Positions 27,701 through 36,519 of a stretch of DNA of 64,000 nt are shown here, one piece after another. A model generated the notes under the pieces. That model saw nothing but the letters and a program-made list of their open reading frames with translations. It was not told the DNA's origin and made no database searches. This DNA is from Comamonas testosteroni. GTDB taxonomy: Bacteria > Pseudomonadota > Gammaproteobacteria > Burkholderiales > Burkholderiaceae_C. Both the position numbers and the translations under genes were made by a program. Each line of letters opens with the position of its first letter. The stretch's first letter is position 1. The stretch lies in contig NZ_CP129672.1 of NCBI RefSeq assembly GCF_030505195.1, positions 682,001-746,000 of the forward strand. Direction: 5' to 3'.

Positions 27701-30700
27701 GCATTTCCTTGATCTTCGCCAGCGCGGCCTCGGTGTCCTTCTGCAAAGATTCGATCTCGGAGTCGGTCAGCCGGTTCGTAGCGCGCGAGATAGCGGGCTT
27801 CCGACTCGGTGAGCGAGTCGAAGCCGTAGCCGGTGGCGGCGCGGAATTCGTTTTCGAGGTCACCATGTTTTTGCCGGAGAGATGCCAGAGATTCTGCAGA
27901 GGGATGAATTTTTGCACTGTACTGCTTGCCGGTCAATGCAATGACCCCGGCCACGGTCCCGCCACCTTCCCGAATATGGCTGGCCAGCGCCGCGAACGTG
28001 CCGCCCTGGGTGAGAGTGTCGTCCACAAGCAAGTAGGGCTTGGCTTCCACCTTGCCGGCGAAGTCCACGGGCGCAAAGATGCGATCCAGCCCGTCCATGC
28101 CAGTGCGGTGAGCACGATTGGCCTGCACAATGGCTCCAGAAGTGGACAGCCCCAGACGCTGGGCCAGCACCCCGGCTGCTGCCACAGGGATTCTGTTGCG
28201 CCCTGTGGCCTCCTCGGCCGCAACTGGTACCACCACGGGCTTGGTATCCCCAATCGCTGCACGCACCTTAGCCACCAGCTCGGGATTCACGATGTCTTGG
28301 GCCAGGCGAAAGGCAGCCTCAATATCCCCGGCCTTGGCGGCGGCATAGTCAGGATGCGAGGAGGCAGTGCCCAGTGTGCTGCCAATGATCGCGTCTGGCA
28401 TGCTGGTCGCGCTGGTGCGGCTGAATGCGATGTCACTCGCCATTCCAGCGCCAGCACCGCGCTCCACCCAGCCACGGGCAGGCAGGATATAGGAGCGGAT
28501 GATCTCGTCGTCAGTTACCTCGCTATTTTTGAACCTTGCCACATGCTGGCGCAGCCAAGAGCGGATCGCAGCCACTGCACGGCGAACAAACCCCATCTCG
28601 GGGCGGCTCTGAGCCCACTCGGCCAGCACCTCCTCTGCAGCCTGCAGACGGTGCTCGGGTGTCATGGCATTCCAAATCTGGTCCGCCGTCGCATCACCCA
28701 GCGCAACGTCTCCGAGCTTCTTCTTATCCAGCAGGCCATAGTCGACCGCCTTTTTGCGCACATCACCACGGCGCACAGCCACGATCTGCTCGAGCACGCT
28801 GTCCAGTCCGGCACCGAACACGCCGCGCAGGCCATGGTGGCCCAGCGCCTCATGCATCAGCACCCGGGCCACATCCTTGTCGGTGTGCAGCTGACTGGCC
28901 AGCAGATAGGCCTTGCCGCCGTAGTAGAAGCCCTCCGGGTCGCCATCAGCGCCTCCACTGCGCTGTGCCTGGTCGGCCCGGCGCGCGGCTGCCGGGATTG
29001 CAGGATCGGCCATGTCGTACACCACTGTGACCTCGGGGCCGTTGGCCCAGCCCGCACGAATGGCATCTACAGTCTTCTGTACCGCACTCACTGCTTGAGC
29101 CCTGGCCTCGGCCACGGGCTGGCCGTCATCCATGGCCTGCAGAAAGCCCTCCACATCAAAATCAGCACCAGCAGCTTGTTCGGACTCCTGGCGGCGGAAT
29201 CGGATGTCCGCTTTCTCGGGGTCAAAGTTGCCGTTGTTCCCTGTCGCGCTCTTGATTTGCTCGGGATCAAAGGCGATATAGACGCGGTGTCGCACACCAT
29301 CGGACTGCACACGACCACCACCAATATGGGTGATTCCGTCAAAGCCCATCGCGCGCAGACCGCTCTGCATGACCTCGGCCCCCTCCCACTTGGGCAATCC
29401 CTCATCGCTCAACGCTTCCTCTGCAGCTCGATACCAAGACTCGTTTGTCTCGCCGCTATCGTGGTGGATCTCGGCGTCCGGGAACTGCTTACGCCAAGTC
29501 GCCGGATCAGCCTTAGCATCCATATCAAGAGGATTCTTAATCGACAGATAAACAGGGTAGACGGTCGGCGTAACTCCCTTCCCCTTGCTGGTGTAGCTAC
29601 TTGCCACCTCTGGATCGGCGGTGAAGTAGCCGCCCATCCCCATAAGGCCGTAGTTCGATGCATAGGTATCGAACATGCTGAAGGCCTGTCCGTCCTCGCT
29701 GGCGCTCGTGCCGTGGTACATCACCATCGGGCGCTTGTCTTCTCCGACAACCTTGCTGCGGCCAAACCAATGCTTAAAGGCTGGAGTGTCCGTTGCCAAA
29801 GTTGGCTTTGAGGCTTCTGCTGCTTTTTCAGCGGTGTGGCGATGCTCGGTCGCGCGCATGCCATCCACTTCGCGCACCAACTGGCGATGGGCATCCTCTG
29901 CCTTGAGCAACTGCAACCGGTTGGCAGTGCCCCCCTTTACGGCGGCACGCAATTGCTTGACCTTGGCCCATGCCTCATTCTTCTGGCGCTCTCGATTCTC
30001 GATCTGCCCTTGGGCCAGTTCCTGTGCCGGAGTCAGATCCTGCTTGCTCGGCTTGATCGCGCGCTTGGCCCCTGCCTCCTTGGCAGCCCTGGCCTCCTTC
30101 ATGCGTTGCGGTACCGACTTGGGCGCAGCCACGGGGGCAGCAGGCCCGGCGCCCACGCTGGTGGTGCTACTGGGGAATTCGTGGGCCGCCTCCAGCAGTT
30201 GCTCGATAGGCGCATCCAGGCGGATCGTCTTCACATCCTTGCCCTGCTCGCGCGCTGCCATCCACTGGTGGTGGCCGTCCAGCACATGGCCGTCTTGGGA
30301 AACCAGAATGGAGCGGTCGCCGCCCTCGTAGCCCAGCGCCTTTTGCACCTTCTCGCGCGAAAACTCGGCCTGCGTGGGCTTCAGACTCGCGGCAGGCACG
30401 GTTTCCTCCTGGTGCGCGATACCCCTGGCGTTCATGAAATTGACCATGGCGCCACGGTGCTCGGCCTTGATCTGCGGCATCTGGGCACGAGGCACGGCCT
30501 TGGTGCCCGAGTCCGGGGCAAATGCGGCCCACCCGTTGCCAAGGTCTTCGCCCTCGATTGTCTTTTCTTCGGATTCCTTTTGCTGTTGGGCGGCTGCAGC
30601 TTCTGAATTCATAGCACTCAGCACCTTTTCGCGGTTGCCAGCGCTCATCTTTTCCCAGGATTTACCCTCCAGGTTCTGACGGATGACCTTTGCCATCTTG

Positions 30701-32808
30701 GGCACGGCCGCCAGCACGGCGCGCTGCGCATCGGGCTGCATGGCATCCCATAGAGCGCCTGCGTCCTGGTCGGCCAGCGCCACCTGCTGGCGCTGGGCAT
30801 TGCCCTCACGGGCGATTTCCTCAGCCTTGGCCGTTGCCTCCTGAACGGCCGGCGCTGTTGCCTTGGGGCTGGCGGGTGCGGCGGGTGCTGGGGTGTCCGT
30901 GGTCTGCACCTGACGCACCACATAGCCGCCCTCCACCTTCACGGGCTCCCATCCAGCGCCAGCCGCCTGAGCCGCTTTCACTGCTGGCAGCTTGACCGTG
31001 AAGGGCTTGCCCTGTTTGTTCAGGATGTCCGGGGCGGCCTGGGCCACGCGCGCGGCGCGGTCTTGCTGCGCGGCCAGCTGTGCCTGTGCGTTACCTTCGC
31101 CTTCAACCTGGTCGACCTGCGCCCGGGCTGCCGCCGCTTCCTGTTGCGCCTGCTGGATGTTTTTCAGCCGACGCTGCTCGTTCGCTTCTTGAATGTCTGC
31201 CGGGCCACCCTTGGATGCATGCTCGGGCAGCTCCGTGGGGTTGGGGCGGTATTGACGTCCAGCCCAATCGGCGGCACGTGCCTCCGCTTCTGTAGCCTGG
31301 TTCTGCAGATCCGCCATGCGCTGGGCGGGCGAGAGCAGATCCAGCTCCTGCTGCAAAGCCGTGCGCTGGGCCAGGGACTCGTTGGTCCAGCCCTGGCTGC
31401 GCCCCATCTGGGCCAGGAAGTCCAGATGCTCCTGGATTTGGCCGACGCGGGCCTCGGGGGAAATCTCCCCCGTCTCCATGTCTGCGCCTTCAGTGGGCTG
31501 GGCTGACTGTTGCTGTTCTTGCGTCTCCGCGGCTGTTGTCAAGGGGGCTGCCTGCTGAGTCACTGCGGACAGGTTGGCCGCGCGTGACAGCGCGCCGCGC
31601 TCTGGCACGACCTGCACCGGGGCGCCCAAGCCCTCGCGGCTCAAGGCCACCTCGTCCAGCAGGCCAATGGGAGGCACGCCATTACGCTGCAGTGCATCCA
31701 TGTCCATGGTGGGGCTGACGTTGTTCTGTCCCGTGCGGTCGGCCTGCAACTGCGCCAGCAGGGCCAGCTGATCAGGCGAAGCTGTGCCATTTGATACAGA
31801 GTCGATAGCGGCTTGTGCCTGCTCCACAGTCAGCTGAGGCTGATTGATGGCTGAATCCAGGGCGTTATCCGTGACGGGCGCATGCCCACCGGTAAGCAGC
31901 GAAGTGCCCGCCCCCGTCATACCCCCCAGCGCAGCGCCCATACCGGCGGCAGCTGCCACCCCCTTGGATGGGTCGATGCTCGGATCAAAGGGAACAGCAG
32001 CGCGCTGGCCCTCGTATTGGGTAACACCCTCCTCCACGGCCTCCTGGGCGGCTTCGCTCAGGCCGGTTTTGGCTGCTCGCGCAGCAGCACCACCACCGAA
32101 CCCTTTTGCCCCCGCCAGCAGCTTTTCAGCACCGAAGGCACCACCAGCCCCCCCCACCAGGGCCGGAATCACGCTGGCTTGGCGCGCTGCGGCAGTGGCC
32201 TCTTCTTCCGTTGCTCCTGCTTTGATAGCCAGGTCATAGGCGGTACCTGCGGCATCACCGCCAGCCATGGCAGCGCCAGCGGCAACACCACCGGCCCGGC
32301 CGGCGCGCTCGATACCCTTGGCTCCCAGGCCTGCTGTACGGGCAGCCATGCCCGCCCCCTTGACCGCAGCACCGGGCCCCACGAAGGAACCTGCCGCCTG
32401 AGCAGCAGCCAGCAGAGGGTTCTCGGCAATGTAGCGGCCCACAGCCCCCAGCTCACCCATCACCCCGTCGGCCTTATCCACCCCTTCACGGAATTTCTTC
32501 TTTGACGCCTTGACCACATCGCTCTGGGACTCTTCACCGGCCTGGATGATGTTCTTGTCAATCCAGCCCGATACCGCATTGCCCGGCTTGATGAAGTTGG
32601 CAGCAGACGACAGACCACCGGCGGCCGCGTTGGCAACCTCGATCACCGTGTCATTCGCCACGGCCAGCAGGCCGCGACTCTTGGGGGCGTCAGCCGCCGG
32701 AGCAGGTTGCTCATCCTGAGGGTCATACATCCCGCTGAAGAACCCATCAGGGATGTCCTTCAGCGTTACCGATTCATAGGAGAGCTTCGGAGTCTTCTTG
32801 CTTGCCAT
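24748..32808 (-). CDS. Giant polyvalent virion protein (PLxRFG type)
   Basis: The product has 2,686 residues, with AAGGAA before the ATG. Modules in order: Ala/Gly-rich membrane-active-looking segment (about 100-300); Gln/Ala coiled coil (about 430-650); ParB-like segment GHVLDGHHQWMAA (about 843); ADP-ribosyltransferase-like module MVMYHGTS with GGYFTADPEVASSY (about 1010-1150); metallopeptidase motif HEALGHH (about 1319); phosphoribosyltransferase-like motif VDDTLTQGG (about 1598); PLSRFG motif (about 2006); a long helical C-terminus with a hydrophobic stretch near 2400. Such proteins are packed in the head and delivered with the DNA (family knowledge). This delivery and any enzymatic action here are inference. 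Confidence 0.8.
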   Translation of the reverse strand: MASKKTPKLSYESVTLKDIPDGFFSGMYDPQDEQPAPAADAPKSRGLLAVANDTVIEVANAAAGGLSSAANFIKPGNAVSGWIDKNIIQAGEESQSDVVKASKKKFREGVDKADGVMGELGAVGRYIAENPLLAAAQAAGSFVGPGAAVKGAGMAARTAGLGAKGIERAGRAGGVAAGAAMAGGDAAGTAYDLAIKAGATEEEATAAARQASVIPALVGGAGGAFGAEKLLAGAKGFGGGAAARAAKTGLSEAAQEAVEEGVTQYEGQRAAVPFDPSIDPSKGVAAAAGMGAALGGMTGAGTSLLTGGHAPVTDNALDSAINQPQLTVEQAQAAIDSVSNGTASPDQLALLAQLQADRTGQNNVSPTMDMDALQRNGVPPIGLLDEVALSREGLGAPVQVVPERGALSRAANLSAVTQQAAPLTTAAETQEQQQSAQPTEGADMETGEISPEARVGQIQEHLDFLAQMGRSQGWTNESLAQRTALQQELDLLSPAQRMADLQNQATEAEARAADWAGRQYRPNPTELPEHASKGGPADIQEANEQRRLKNIQQAQQEAAAARAQVDQVEGEGNAQAQLAAQQDRAARVAQAAPDILNKQGKPFTVKLPAVKAAQAAGAGWEPVKVEGGYVVRQVQTTDTPAPAAPASPKATAPAVQEATAKAEEIAREGNAQRQQVALADQDAGALWDAMQPDAQRAVLAAVPKMAKVIRQNLEGKSWEKMSAGNREKVLSAMNSEAAAAQQQKESEEKTIEGEDLGNGWAAFAPDSGTKAVPRAQMPQIKAEHRGAMVNFMNARGIAHQEETVPAASLKPTQAEFSREKVQKALGYEGGDRSILVSQDGHVLDGHHQWMAAREQGKDVKTIRLDAPIEQLLEAAHEFPSSTTSVGAGPAAPVAAPKSVPQRMKEARAAKEAGAKRAIKPSKQDLTPAQELAQGQIENRERQKNEAWAKVKQLRAAVKGGTANRLQLLKAEDAHRQLVREVDGMRATEHRHTAEKAAEASKPTLATDTPAFKHWFGRSKVVGEDKRPMVMYHGTSASEDGQAFSMFDTYASNYGLMGMGGYFTADPEVASSYTSKGKGVTPTVYPVYLSIKNPLDMDAKADPATWRKQFPDAEIHHDSGETNESWYRAAEEALSDEGLPKWEGAEVMQSGLRAMGFDGITHIGGGRVQSDGVRHRVYIAFDPEQIKSATGNNGNFDPEKADIRFRRQESEQAAGADFDVEGFLQAMDDGQPVAEARAQAVSAVQKTVDAIRAGWANGPEVTVVYDMADPAIPAAARRADQAQRSGGADGDPEGFYYGGKAYLLASQLHTDKDVARVLMHEALGHHGLRGVFGAGLDSVLEQIVAVRRGDVRKKAVDYGLLDKKKLGDVALGDATADQIWNAMTPEHRLQAAEEVLAEWAQSRPEMGFVRRAVAAIRSWLRQHVARFKNSEVTDDEIIRSYILPARGWVERGAGAGMASDIAFSRTSATSMPDAIIGSTLGTASSHPDYAAAKAGDIEAAFRLAQDIVNPELVAKVRAAIGDTKPVVVPVAAEEATGRNRIPVAAAGVLAQRLGLSTSGAIVQANRAHRTGMDGLDRIFAPVDFAGKVEAKPYLLVDDTLTQGGTFAALASHIREGGGTVAGVIALTGKQYSAKIHPSAESLASLRQKHGDLENEFRAATGYGFDSLTESEARYLARYEPADRLRDRIFAEGHRGRAGEDQGNAGPGSLEDGPLFSRSRLADIKDSALSQIDSILSHPGKVSMWDKTVGTMRHLAERNPFFKPVYESAQQNIDDVSMLANDAADQAPRILPRVDSMGDILGKNRKRPVSAADNKAVARPLFEGTLLWGRDINGQATLVEDLTKKYANLGVHNKAAMLLKANRIDAGVLAMWQGLPVAQFEKNINSRFESKILKAGVVWSDKELQSQFGATPDQISLYREARAAIDRSIDMTARADMMRTLGDEYVAMRDAVLEQPSMDSAAQLLLDTLEQDSKANPDNRDRLAEMQQDVRRRLDMATDLQQAGYAPLSRFGRYFVDVVDAAGERQYFGMYETIREANTAARDFRLTFPGAKVEQGTMTEQTFKLFAGVTPETLEQFGEMLGLKSQGNEAQDKAFQEYLKITKNNHSALKRLIHRKGTAGYSQDVGRVVANFVYSNARAGAQGLNAGRMEKAIAAIPQQQGELRDLAMGLRSYIQDPQEEGQAVRGMLFAQYLGGSLASAFVNMTQPFQVTLPWLSQYGGMKKAGAQLARALKDMGTKGFQYEADLAKALQSAEDDGVVSPQEIHQLMSQARGAGALRAGDGTAAGNARATAANAWERTKVAWGQPFALAEQFNRRSTFIASYRLAKEQGIQNPSAFARKAVLDTQFVYSKAVKPQWARGTIGGTMFAFKTYSVSYLELMQRMWTQGPAGSPERAAGRRAVGWSIAMLMLMGGAGGLPFAEDIEDLIDAGGQLMGYSMSVKQWRKQLMQEVLGKELADFIEQGVSGLPGAPVDISGRLGMGNLIPGTGLFLEKRDHSRDMLEIIGPAGDLIQRAATGARKALTGDIAGAALEVSPTAVRNLAKGYDMADSGVYKDSKGRKVIDVTLGEAVAKAVGFQPKSVAETQEATATEQNLIGQNRAMKERLTADMAQAVYDKDVKRQAEIRERQQAWNRRNPESPLFIDRRSVRQRVIKMRQTKAERVAAAAPKSIRASVRQSLAEAQGGTTAP

Positions 32809-32817
32809 CTTGATTCC

Positions 32818-34416
32818 TTATTGGTCACGAGCGGCCGTGCCGCGTTTGAGGGCTTCTGCCCCGGCTCCGATCTGTCGCCTCTGAGCGGCGCGCTCGGCTT
32901 CGCGTTCGGCGTCTCGCGCTTCCTTTTCCTGGCGCTCCCGTCGCTTCATCTCGCTCAACTCGGCTTGGTGAGCTGCAATGGCCTTGGGGTTGGAGTTGTC
33001 CAAAAACTGCTGATAAGCCGCTCGACTAGCAGCCTCCTGTTCACGGCCGTCCCCGACCGAGGAGGCAACAGAGAAACGGACTGCGTCCTTAACCTGGGCA
33101 TTCGGCCCCTTCATTGCAGTAGGTGTGGCTATGGCTGGCTTTGTGGAAGACTTTTCTGCGGCCTTCTCAGGGGACGGGAAGCCCATTCGCTCCAACTGCT
33201 GAGGGTTCAGCCCCTTGGCGATGACTTGCTTATATGTGTCCGCATAGGCAGCGGGGTCGTCTTTGACGGAATTCAACGCACTCGAAACAGCAGATGCAGC
33301 CAAGCGCTGCTGATTGCCATTGACTGCTGCCCGGCGCATTGCTTCAAAATCATTCTGGGCATACTGGGCAACCTGCTGCTGGGTCATTGGCTTTCCTTCG
33401 GCAGCAGCAGCATCCGCAGCTTTGGCGGCGCGGTTGTACGCCTCTCCCATGGCCTGCTTAGGATCAAAGCCATAGAGAAGATCGATCTCCGGAGCGCCTC
33501 CTGCGGCCTTGCCGGATGCTTTGCCGGCAGCGATAGCCAGTTGCTGGCTCCGATGACTGATGTCCGCATTGAGCCTGCGCTCATTCAGCGCGTAATTGCG
33601 GTCGTCGTTCGCCTGGGCGCGCTGGGCCTGGGAGTTGCGGTGCAGCATGTCCAGGTAATGCGATGTGTCAAGACTCTTCCAGTGGGGAGACACCAGGGCG
33701 TTCAGTGCCTCCTGGGTGTTATCCACTGGCTGGCCCAGCAGAGCCTTCGTGCCGTCTGCGCCCAGTGTGTAGAACTGCACCTTGCCGTCTTTGCCGGTAT
33801 CGAAGCCCACCTTCGCACCGCCGAACAAGCCGGATTCGCTGGCAAATGAGCTCAGGCCTTGGGCTCCACCGCCAAGCGCAGCACGTAGCCTGCTGTCGGC
33901 GTCCTTGGCGACGGCGGCCCTCTGTGCCTCATTGAACTGCAGGTCAGCAAACTGGCCTTGCTTGATGTTGCGCTCGACTTCAAGGGCCTTGTCGGCCAGG
34001 CCAGCGCCACGATACGCCGCCACCACCCGCTGATTCATTGCCTCGGGCTTGGCGTAATCGGCCTGGGCCTGCTGGGCTTCCGCAGCGGTGGAGAAAGATT
34101 TGTTGACCCCTGGCGCAACCATGCGGAAGGTTTGCGGCACTGGCTGACCAGTGCTGCCCTGGGTCAATGCCGCAGGTACCGGAGGGCCCGCGCTCTGATC
34201 GCCCAAAGGGCCGTCCATGACTTCAGCAGGGGCCTGGGCCTGCTTGAGGGACTGATTCAGCGAGTCCGCTTCGGCTTGCTGCTTGCGCCAGACCTCGCGC
34301 TGCTCATTTCTGAACTGCTGGTCTTGATCGTCCCGCTTGCGCTGGTCTTCGACGTCACGCTGCTTCAGATAGCCGGTACCGGCCCCCGCCAGGAATGCAA
34401 TGATTGGGCTTGCCAT
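32818..34416 (-). CDS. Internal virion protein-like, helical
   Basis: The product has 532 residues. The ATG at 34416 has AGGGGAA upstream; ten further in-frame residues upstream are unlikely. It begins with a short hydrophobic Ala/Gly segment, then is mostly charged helix (residues 15-60 and 480-532) with Ala/Gln-rich domains between. No enzyme motif is visible. It sits 10 bases before the giant protein gene and shares its promoter, the arrangement of gp15/gp16-type ejection proteins. Confidence 0.6.
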   Translation of the reverse strand: MASPIIAFLAGAGTGYLKQRDVEDQRKRDDQDQQFRNEQREVWRKQQAEADSLNQSLKQAQAPAEVMDGPLGDQSAGPPVPAALTQGSTGQPVPQTFRMVAPGVNKSFSTAAEAQQAQADYAKPEAMNQRVVAAYRGAGLADKALEVERNIKQGQFADLQFNEAQRAAVAKDADSRLRAALGGGAQGLSSFASESGLFGGAKVGFDTGKDGKVQFYTLGADGTKALLGQPVDNTQEALNALVSPHWKSLDTSHYLDMLHRNSQAQRAQANDDRNYALNERRLNADISHRSQQLAIAAGKASGKAAGGAPEIDLLYGFDPKQAMGEAYNRAAKAADAAAAEGKPMTQQQVAQYAQNDFEAMRRAAVNGNQQRLAASAVSSALNSVKDDPAAYADTYKQVIAKGLNPQQLERMGFPSPEKAAEKSSTKPAIATPTAMKGPNAQVKDAVRFSVASSVGDGREQEAASRAAYQQFLDNSNPKAIAAHQAELSEMKRRERQEKEARDAEREAERAAQRRQIGAGAEALKRGTAARDQ

Positions 34417-34466
34417 GTGTTCCCCTGCCATACCGCAGGCGCACACAAACGGCCTCGGCGCGCGCT

Positions 34467-34503
34467 ATGAAACGACAGTGCCGAGGTGATTTCAAGGGGG
34501 TAT
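34467..34503 (-). promoter_or_regulatory. Late-promoter motif, copy B
   Basis: On the minus strand: TTGAAA (34490-34495), 17-base spacer ending GTCG, TTTCAT (34467-34472), with ACCCCC upstream. It lies about 50 bases before the 532-residue internal protein. A GGAATTC-ag-GAATTCC palindrome (34504-34519) sits just upstream and may be an activator site. Confidence 0.65.
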
Positions 34504-34524
34504 GGAATTCAGGAATTCCACGGG

Positions 34525-34935
34525 TCACAGACGCCAGCGAGCCACTTCTTCCGCCCGTCGGCGGGTTTCCCGATGCGCCTCGCCATATCCAGACGCGTTC
34601 TTCTGGAGCTGGTCAATGTTGAAACTCGCCTTCTCAATAGCTCCCAAGTAGTACTGCTCCACCCAGTCATGGTCGAAGATCGTGCGCCCCTGAGATGTGC
34701 CTTTCTCGAAGATGTCATGTGGGCTTTTGGGGTCAACAACGATGCACGCAACTTGCACGCCCCGCTCCTTGAGCAATCGCTCCACTCGCCTCGCCTCATC
34801 GCTGCACGCGAAACAGATGCGGTCCCCATCCTTGACGCTCTCTACCAAAGAGGTAGTGCGGCCAGTCCGGCGTGCCGACTGCATGTAAATCCTGATTGAG
34901 CCCAAGACTGCTGCGCCGATTCCAAAATGATCCAT
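34525..34935 (-). CDS. Conserved phage protein
   Basis: The product has 136 residues. The start MDHFGIGAAVLGS at 34935 is preferred over the in-frame extension, which overlaps the 63-residue gene at 34964; the ribosome site is weak. It has a conserved GRTTSLVESVKDGDRI segment and a C-terminal GRTIFDHDWVEQYY, a pattern seen in phage proteins of unknown function with a nucleotide-binding-like alternation of strands and helices but no Walker motif. Confidence 0.6.
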   Translation of the reverse strand: MDHFGIGAAVLGSIRIYMQSARRTGRTTSLVESVKDGDRICFACSDEARRVERLLKERGVQVACIVVDPKSPHDIFEKGTSQGRTIFDHDWVEQYYLGAIEKASFNIDQLQKNASGYGEAHRETRRRAEEVARWRL

Positions 34936-34963
34936 GTCATTTATCTTTCTGTTGCAACGGAGT

Positions 34964-35155
34964 TCAACGTGTGCGAGCACGGGTGCCGGGCAAGCTGAAT
35001 GGCAGCGCCCTGCCGTGCTTGGCGCCGGCCTTGCGGCGGGAGTCAGGCTCCGGACTGTCCGGAGCATGGCGCGAGCGATACAGCACATCAAATGCATTGC
35101 CCCGGCTGCGAGGGGTTCCGTCTGGCCATGGGGTATTGGATTGGGGTTGATTCAT
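34964..35155 (-). CDS. Small basic phage protein
   Basis: The product has 63 residues. The ATG at 35155 overlaps the upstream stop (ATGA). It contains PWPDGTPRSRGNAFDVL, a motif I have seen in short proteins of Burkholderiales phages; function unknown. The C-terminal half is Arg/Lys-rich and likely unstructured. Confidence 0.6.
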   Translation of the reverse strand: MNQPQSNTPWPDGTPRSRGNAFDVLYRSRHAPDSPEPDSRRKAGAKHGRALPFSLPGTRARTR

Positions 35156-35346
35156 CAGAGCGCCTTTTTGCAATGGTTCAGAAGAAAGCGCAGCGTTAGC
35201 GTGTCCTCACGCGGCGCAAGTTGATCGTTCTCGTTCACTTCGCGGACAACGGCCTCAGGATTGGCGCCCTGCTCGATGCGGCGGACCTCCACAACCTTTC
35301 CAGACGGGAGAATGAAGCGCTTGTAGATATGGGGGGAGCTGGCCAT
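35155..35346 (-). CDS. Small phage protein
   Basis: The product has 63 residues. The start MASSPHIYKRF at 35346 overlaps the stop of the HNH-like gene. It contains YKRFILPSGKVVEVRRIEQG, a small beta unit. Unknown function. It is part of a run of ATGA-coupled genes. Confidence 0.55.
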   Translation of the reverse strand: MASSPHIYKRFILPSGKVVEVRRIEQGANPEAVVREVNENDQLAPREDTLTLRFLLNHCKKAL

Positions 35347-35942
35347 CAGTTTGTTTTTCTTGGGGATTCCTGCCACAGCGGCAGCTTCTTGGGCCACAGC
35401 CCAGCTTTCAGGATTTGTTCGCGGGTAAAGCGGCCGGCTTCAATGCCGTATTCGCGGTGAGCCTCGCGGCCTCCGTGCTCGAGCAGTCGATAGTTGTCAT
35501 AGGCAACATGGCAGCCCTCGATTCCTGGGCGGCTGCAGCAAAGTGGGAACCCCGTGCGGTCGTCTGTCTTCAGGCCCAAGCCCTTGCCGTAGTTGAGATG
35601 GGCATGCTGGCTATAGCCGCTGATGCCGCACCAAAAGCAAGGCAGCTCGGCCACCAGACGGCGGTAGGGCTCGCTCTCGATGGCGTGCTCTTTCAACACA
35701 GCTATGCCAGTCGTCCCAGCTCCGTGCTCCATGGTGACGTTCTCGGGCAATAGGTCTGCTGTTGCAAGGGCGCTCTCGATCTGACGGGCAGCGCGATCGG
35801 CTAAGCGTTGCTCTCGGCTGTCAGCCTGGCCGGGCTCGTAGTGGTGACCCTCATCCTGGTCATCACGGAGCCCAGCGCCAGCCCAGCCGCCGCGAGACTT
35901 GAAGCCTTTACCGGGCTTGAGGGGCGCGCGACGCATCAGCAT
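35346..35942 (-). CDS. HNH-like nuclease (YbcO/Ref type)
   Basis: The product has 198 residues. The ATG at 35942 has a perfect GGAGGT 8 bases upstream. The C-terminal half has a zinc/HNH-like pattern: CFWCG near 122, AHLNYGKGLGLKTDD near 133, PLCCSRPGIEGCH near 152. This matches phage YbcO/Ref-type endonucleases used in recombination or DNA processing. The N-terminal 90 residues are charged and variable. Confidence 0.7.
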   Translation of the reverse strand: MLMRRAPLKPGKGFKSRGGWAGAGLRDDQDEGHHYEPGQADSREQRLADRAARQIESALATADLLPENVTMEHGAGTTGIAVLKEHAIESEPYRRLVAELPCFWCGISGYSQHAHLNYGKGLGLKTDDRTGFPLCCSRPGIEGCHVAYDNYRLLEHGGREAHREYGIEAGRFTREQILKAGLWPKKLPLWQESPRKTN

Positions 35943-36271
35943 GGCAGCACCTCCAAGGTGCGGGCATCCAGAAATGCAGCCAGCCGCCTTCCATCCGGAG
36001 CGGTAATGCAAACGCCGAAGGTCTTTCCCCAGTCGAAGCGCTCATAGCGCACCTGATACACACCGTATCGACCTACAAAGCGTTCCTGCAATATGCAGCG
36101 CGCCCTTTCCAGCGAGCAACACCCAAGGGCGAGCTGAATCCCTGACACTGCGGCATGCAAGAATGAATAGAGTTCCACCAGCACGCTGTTTTGCTTTCGC
36201 GCTACAGCGGCGGTTCGGCGGTTGAAGCGAGTGCGGACCAAGGTCCGTTTTTTGCGGACGATCAGTACCAT
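35936..36271 (-). CDS. Hypothetical phage protein
   Basis: The product has 111 residues. Its start overlaps the upstream gene by 10 bases and its stop overlaps the next start. It is Arg-rich at the N-terminus (KKRTLVRTRFNRR) and then a small mixed domain with FDWGKTFGVCITAPDGRRL. No family recognised. Confidence 0.5.
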   Translation of the reverse strand: MVLIVRKKRTLVRTRFNRRTAAVARKQNSVLVELYSFLHAAVSGIQLALGCCSLERARCILQERFVGRYGVYQVRYERFDWGKTFGVCITAPDGRRLAAFLDARTLEVLPC

Positions 36272-36519
36272 GCACGCCCCCAGTCCTCTACGGGCACCAG
36301 AAAACCGTAGTCGTTACAAACGTAGACAGTGCGAGCGCCAGCCTGCACCCGGTTGCAGCAGCGGTTCTCCATCCAGCGCTCAATGAGGTAGCGGCCGTCC
36401 GCCAGGCGCTCATACTCCGGCCACACCAGCCGGGTGACGCGCGAGGCGCTGGGGGGCTTGCGTTCGCCAGCCAGCGGCACGACCTTGCCAAAGAAGGCGG
36501 GGTTCAAAGGCTGGATCAT
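36262..36519 (-). CDS. Hypothetical phage protein
   Basis: The product has 85 residues, with an ATGA overlap with the preceding stop. It contains RLVWPEYERLADGRYLIERW and a CC..RTVYVCNDYGF segment, so metal binding is possible. Unknown function. Confidence 0.55.
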   Translation of the reverse strand: MIQPLNPAFFGKVVPLAGERKPPSASRVTRLVWPEYERLADGRYLIERWMENRCCNRVQAGARTVYVCNDYGFLVPVEDWGRAWY

